Of a DNA stretch of 46,297 bases, positions 44,752 through 46,297 are shown one piece after another. Source of the DNA: CG2-30-36-16 sp964372115 (GTDB lineage Bacteria > Bacteroidota > Ignavibacteria > Ignavibacteriales > Ignavibacteriaceae); NCBI GenBank assembly GCA_964372115.1, contig CAYJPN010000038.1, positions 1 through 46,297 of the forward strand, in the 5' to 3' direction. Numbering within the stretch: the stretch's first letter is position 1; the number at the start of each line of letters is the position of its first letter. Position numbers and translations under genes: made by a program. The notes beneath the pieces are model-generated. The model did not search any database, was not told the DNA's origin, and saw only the letters and a program-made list of their open reading frames with translations.

Positions 44752-46209
44752 TTAACCTGTCTTTATCTCAACCGGTATTTGCTTAAAAATAATTTTTTCT
44801 TTTTTCAGCCTGGTTGTATTTAACCTGCTTGCCATTCCAAAAATTATTTTATCACCATTATATTTCGGCAGACTTTCAAGCACTTTACTTGTTAATACAT
44901 TACCGCCGTTTACAGTTTTATCATCGAGTATTCCGTTAAACAACAAGTAATATGCAACGCCTTTGTATTTGCCGATTAAAGGCGTATCCAATTTGGAGTT
45001 TTCTTTTAACGGCACACCGGTTTCCGAAAAAAATATATGATAAGCAAGCTGTTTAAAAGTAACACCTTCCCCAACATTACCATACCGGTCAAATAAAGGT
45101 TCGCCAAGTTTGCAGTATCTGAAACCACCGCCAAGCCCTTCAACTTTTTCGGAGGTTCCATTTTGTTTATTTATTTCGTAACCAGTTGCAACTCTTTTTA
45201 TCCTTTCTGCTGTAACTTTTCGAGCTATGTTTTCTTCTAATTCAATTAAGATAAATTTTCTGTTACCATTATCCTTTTTATTCAAATCTAAAACAGATTG
45301 ACCGGTTGTGCCGCTGCCTGCAAATGAATCAAGTATAATAGAGTTTTTATCAGTTCCAATTTGCAAAATTTTTCTTATTAAACTAACAGGTTTAGGCGTT
45401 TCAAATGGGAATGAAGATTCGGGGAATATACTTTTCAAATCCTGTCTTGCTTGTTGATTATGCCCGACTTCACTATGCAGCCAAACTGTAAGTGGGACAA
45501 TACCTTGTTGAACGTCTGATAAAAAGCGTTTTACGCGAGGCATATTATTCCCATTTTTTCCAAACCAAATCCTATTATCCGAAACTAGTTCTTCATATTT
45601 AATTTTAGACACTGCCCAACAACGTGATTCAGATGGTCGCACAATTCTTCCGGACGGAAGTTTAATAGGAAAATCTGTAGATGCTGAATAGGTTTTTACA
45701 CTTAAATCAGAAGATGTCCAGGGGCCTCTTTCATCATTATCCGGATTAGAATATCTGGCGTTCATTTCATCTGTTCTCGGCAATAAGTTCCGCCGCCATA
45801 TATCCTTTCTCTTTGCATAAACAACAATGAAATCATGATTATCGGAAAAATATTTAGCGTCATTTTGTGGTGAAAATTTTTTTTGCCAAATAATATTTGT
45901 AACAAAATTTTGTTTTCCAAAAATCTCATCCATCAATGATCTAAGATTAGATTGTTCACTATCATCGATGGAAATAAAAATCGCACCATCTTTTCGAAGT
46001 AGTTTTTTTAATAAATTTAACCGGGGGTACATCATACAAAGCCATTTATCATGCCGTGAGAGATCGTCCCCCTCCGCACCAACAACTTTGTTCAACCATG
46101 CTTTTATTGCTGGTGAGTTTACATTGTCATTATACTGCCATTTTTCATTCCCGGTATTATAAGGCGGGTCTATACAAATACATTTTACTTTTCCTGCGTA
46201 ATAAGGCAA
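44752..46209 (-). CDS. mod: type III DNA adenine methyltransferase Mod (beta class), N-terminally broken
   Basis: From a TTG start 485 residues; the homologous frame continues upstream through LIIQGDNLHALKAL to a TGA at 46254-46252. Catalytic motif DPPY (14-17) precedes the SAM-binding motif DSFAGSG (294-300), the beta-class order of type III Mod. The region between would hold the target-recognition domain. Real relatives begin some tens of residues before the conserved GDNLHALK, so either the true start is lost to the TGA or the gene starts at a rare codon. If active it would protect a short asymmetric site by N6-methyladenine. Confidence 0.85.
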   Translation of the reverse strand: MPYYAGKVKCICIDPPYNTGNEKWQYNDNVNSPAIKAWLNKVVGAEGDDLSRHDKWLCMMYPRLNLLKKLLRKDGAIFISIDDSEQSNLRSLMDEIFGKQNFVTNIIWQKKFSPQNDAKYFSDNHDFIVVYAKRKDIWRRNLLPRTDEMNARYSNPDNDERGPWTSSDLSVKTYSASTDFPIKLPSGRIVRPSESRCWAVSKIKYEELVSDNRIWFGKNGNNMPRVKRFLSDVQQGIVPLTVWLHSEVGHNQQARQDLKSIFPESSFPFETPKPVSLIRKILQIGTDKNSIILDSFAGSGTTGQSVLDLNKKDNGNRKFILIELEENIARKVTAERIKRVATGYEINKQNGTSEKVEGLGGGFRYCKLGEPLFDRYGNVGEGVTFKQLAYHIFFSETGVPLKENSKLDTPLIGKYKGVAYYLLFNGILDDKTVNGGNVLTSKVLESLPKYNGDKIIFGMASRLNTTRLKKEKIIFKQIPVEIKTG

Positions 46210-46297
46210 AAGAGCTTTTAATGCGTGTAAATTATCTCCTTGAATAATTAGTCAACCCTTAAAAACCCAAATTTCTTTTTGAGAGTAAAAAAACTGA
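46210..46297 (-). pseudogene. upstream part of mod, interrupted by TGA, cut by window end
   Basis: In the mod frame, codons for LIIQGDNLHAL lead back to a TGA at 46254-46252, and beyond it to the window end run FFYSQKEIWVFKG. The other two frames also have stops here. An AAGGAG word at about 46234-46239 has no usable start codon at the right distance. The missing N-terminus is probably beyond the window. Confidence 0.5.

Noticed and set aside
42690..46254. Altered genetic code or selenocysteine to explain the two TGA codons
   Set aside because: Other genes here end in TGA, TGG is used for Trp in res, and I see no SECIS-like hairpin right after either TGA.

Overview
The window looks like chromosome of a Bacteroidota/Chlorobiota-type bacterium, most likely of the Ignavibacteria (Melioribacter/Ignavibacterium relatives). 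The evidence is AT-rich DNA, four secreted proteins that end in the type IX secretion (T9SS/Por) tail with the NYPNPFNPST signature, a DUF4837 lipoprotein, and two Bacteroidota-style outer-membrane beta-barrel proteins with a carboxypeptidase-regulatory-like N-terminal domain. The lineage is inferred from protein style, since there is no rRNA here.

Region 1 (1-9.4 kb): malate dehydrogenase on the plus strand faces a tight eight-gene minus-strand operon across a shared terminator. The operon reads greA, ribD, ribE, tilS, hpt, ftsH, a DGK1/VTE5-like lipid kinase and a DUF4837 lipoprotein. It joins transcription elongation, riboflavin synthesis, tRNA modification, purine salvage and membrane proteolysis; tilS-hpt-ftsH is a classic bacterial gene order. 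A promoter and a terminator-like hairpin sit directly upstream of greA. The spacer behind them (9.4-10.0 kb) holds a second terminator, a possible small RNA and a 131-bp MITE-like element.

Region 2 (10.0-24.7 kb): housekeeping and transport genes. These are a T9SS-exported phosphodiester glycosidase, a YitT-family membrane protein, a CopZ-CopA copper module, a cupin, a ten-helix DMT-type transporter, a CBS-less IMP dehydrogenase/GMP reductase family enzyme, oligoendopeptidase F, a T9SS cargo protein, CorA and a CDF metal exporter. Metal handling (CopZA, CorA, CDF) recurs.

Region 3 (24.8-36.95 kb): cell-envelope genes. Two tandem paralogous outer-membrane barrels, an SPFH protein, an NlpC/P60-like lipoprotein, a 57-residue membrane protein, a C69 dipeptidase and two more T9SS cargo proteins.

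Region 4 (37.0-46.3 kb): an accessory defence/mobile island, almost all on the minus strand. It holds a type III restriction-modification locus (mod, a DinD-like fragment, res) in which res is split by one in-frame TGA and mod has an in-frame TGA just upstream of its conserved core. It also holds a truncated phage-antirepressor-like gene preceded by a coupled 39-codon frame, a RhuM-family gene, and an AbiEi/AbiEii-like toxin-antitoxin pair with a large nested palindromic operator. Two ~285-bp direct repeats flank the toxin-antitoxin pair. They are mosaics of decayed fragments of mod, dinD and res, in the same order and orientation as the nearby full-size locus. This mosaic, with palindromes conserved among its copies, is the most unusual thing in the window. 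No CRISPR array, tRNA, rRNA or intact transposase gene was seen.
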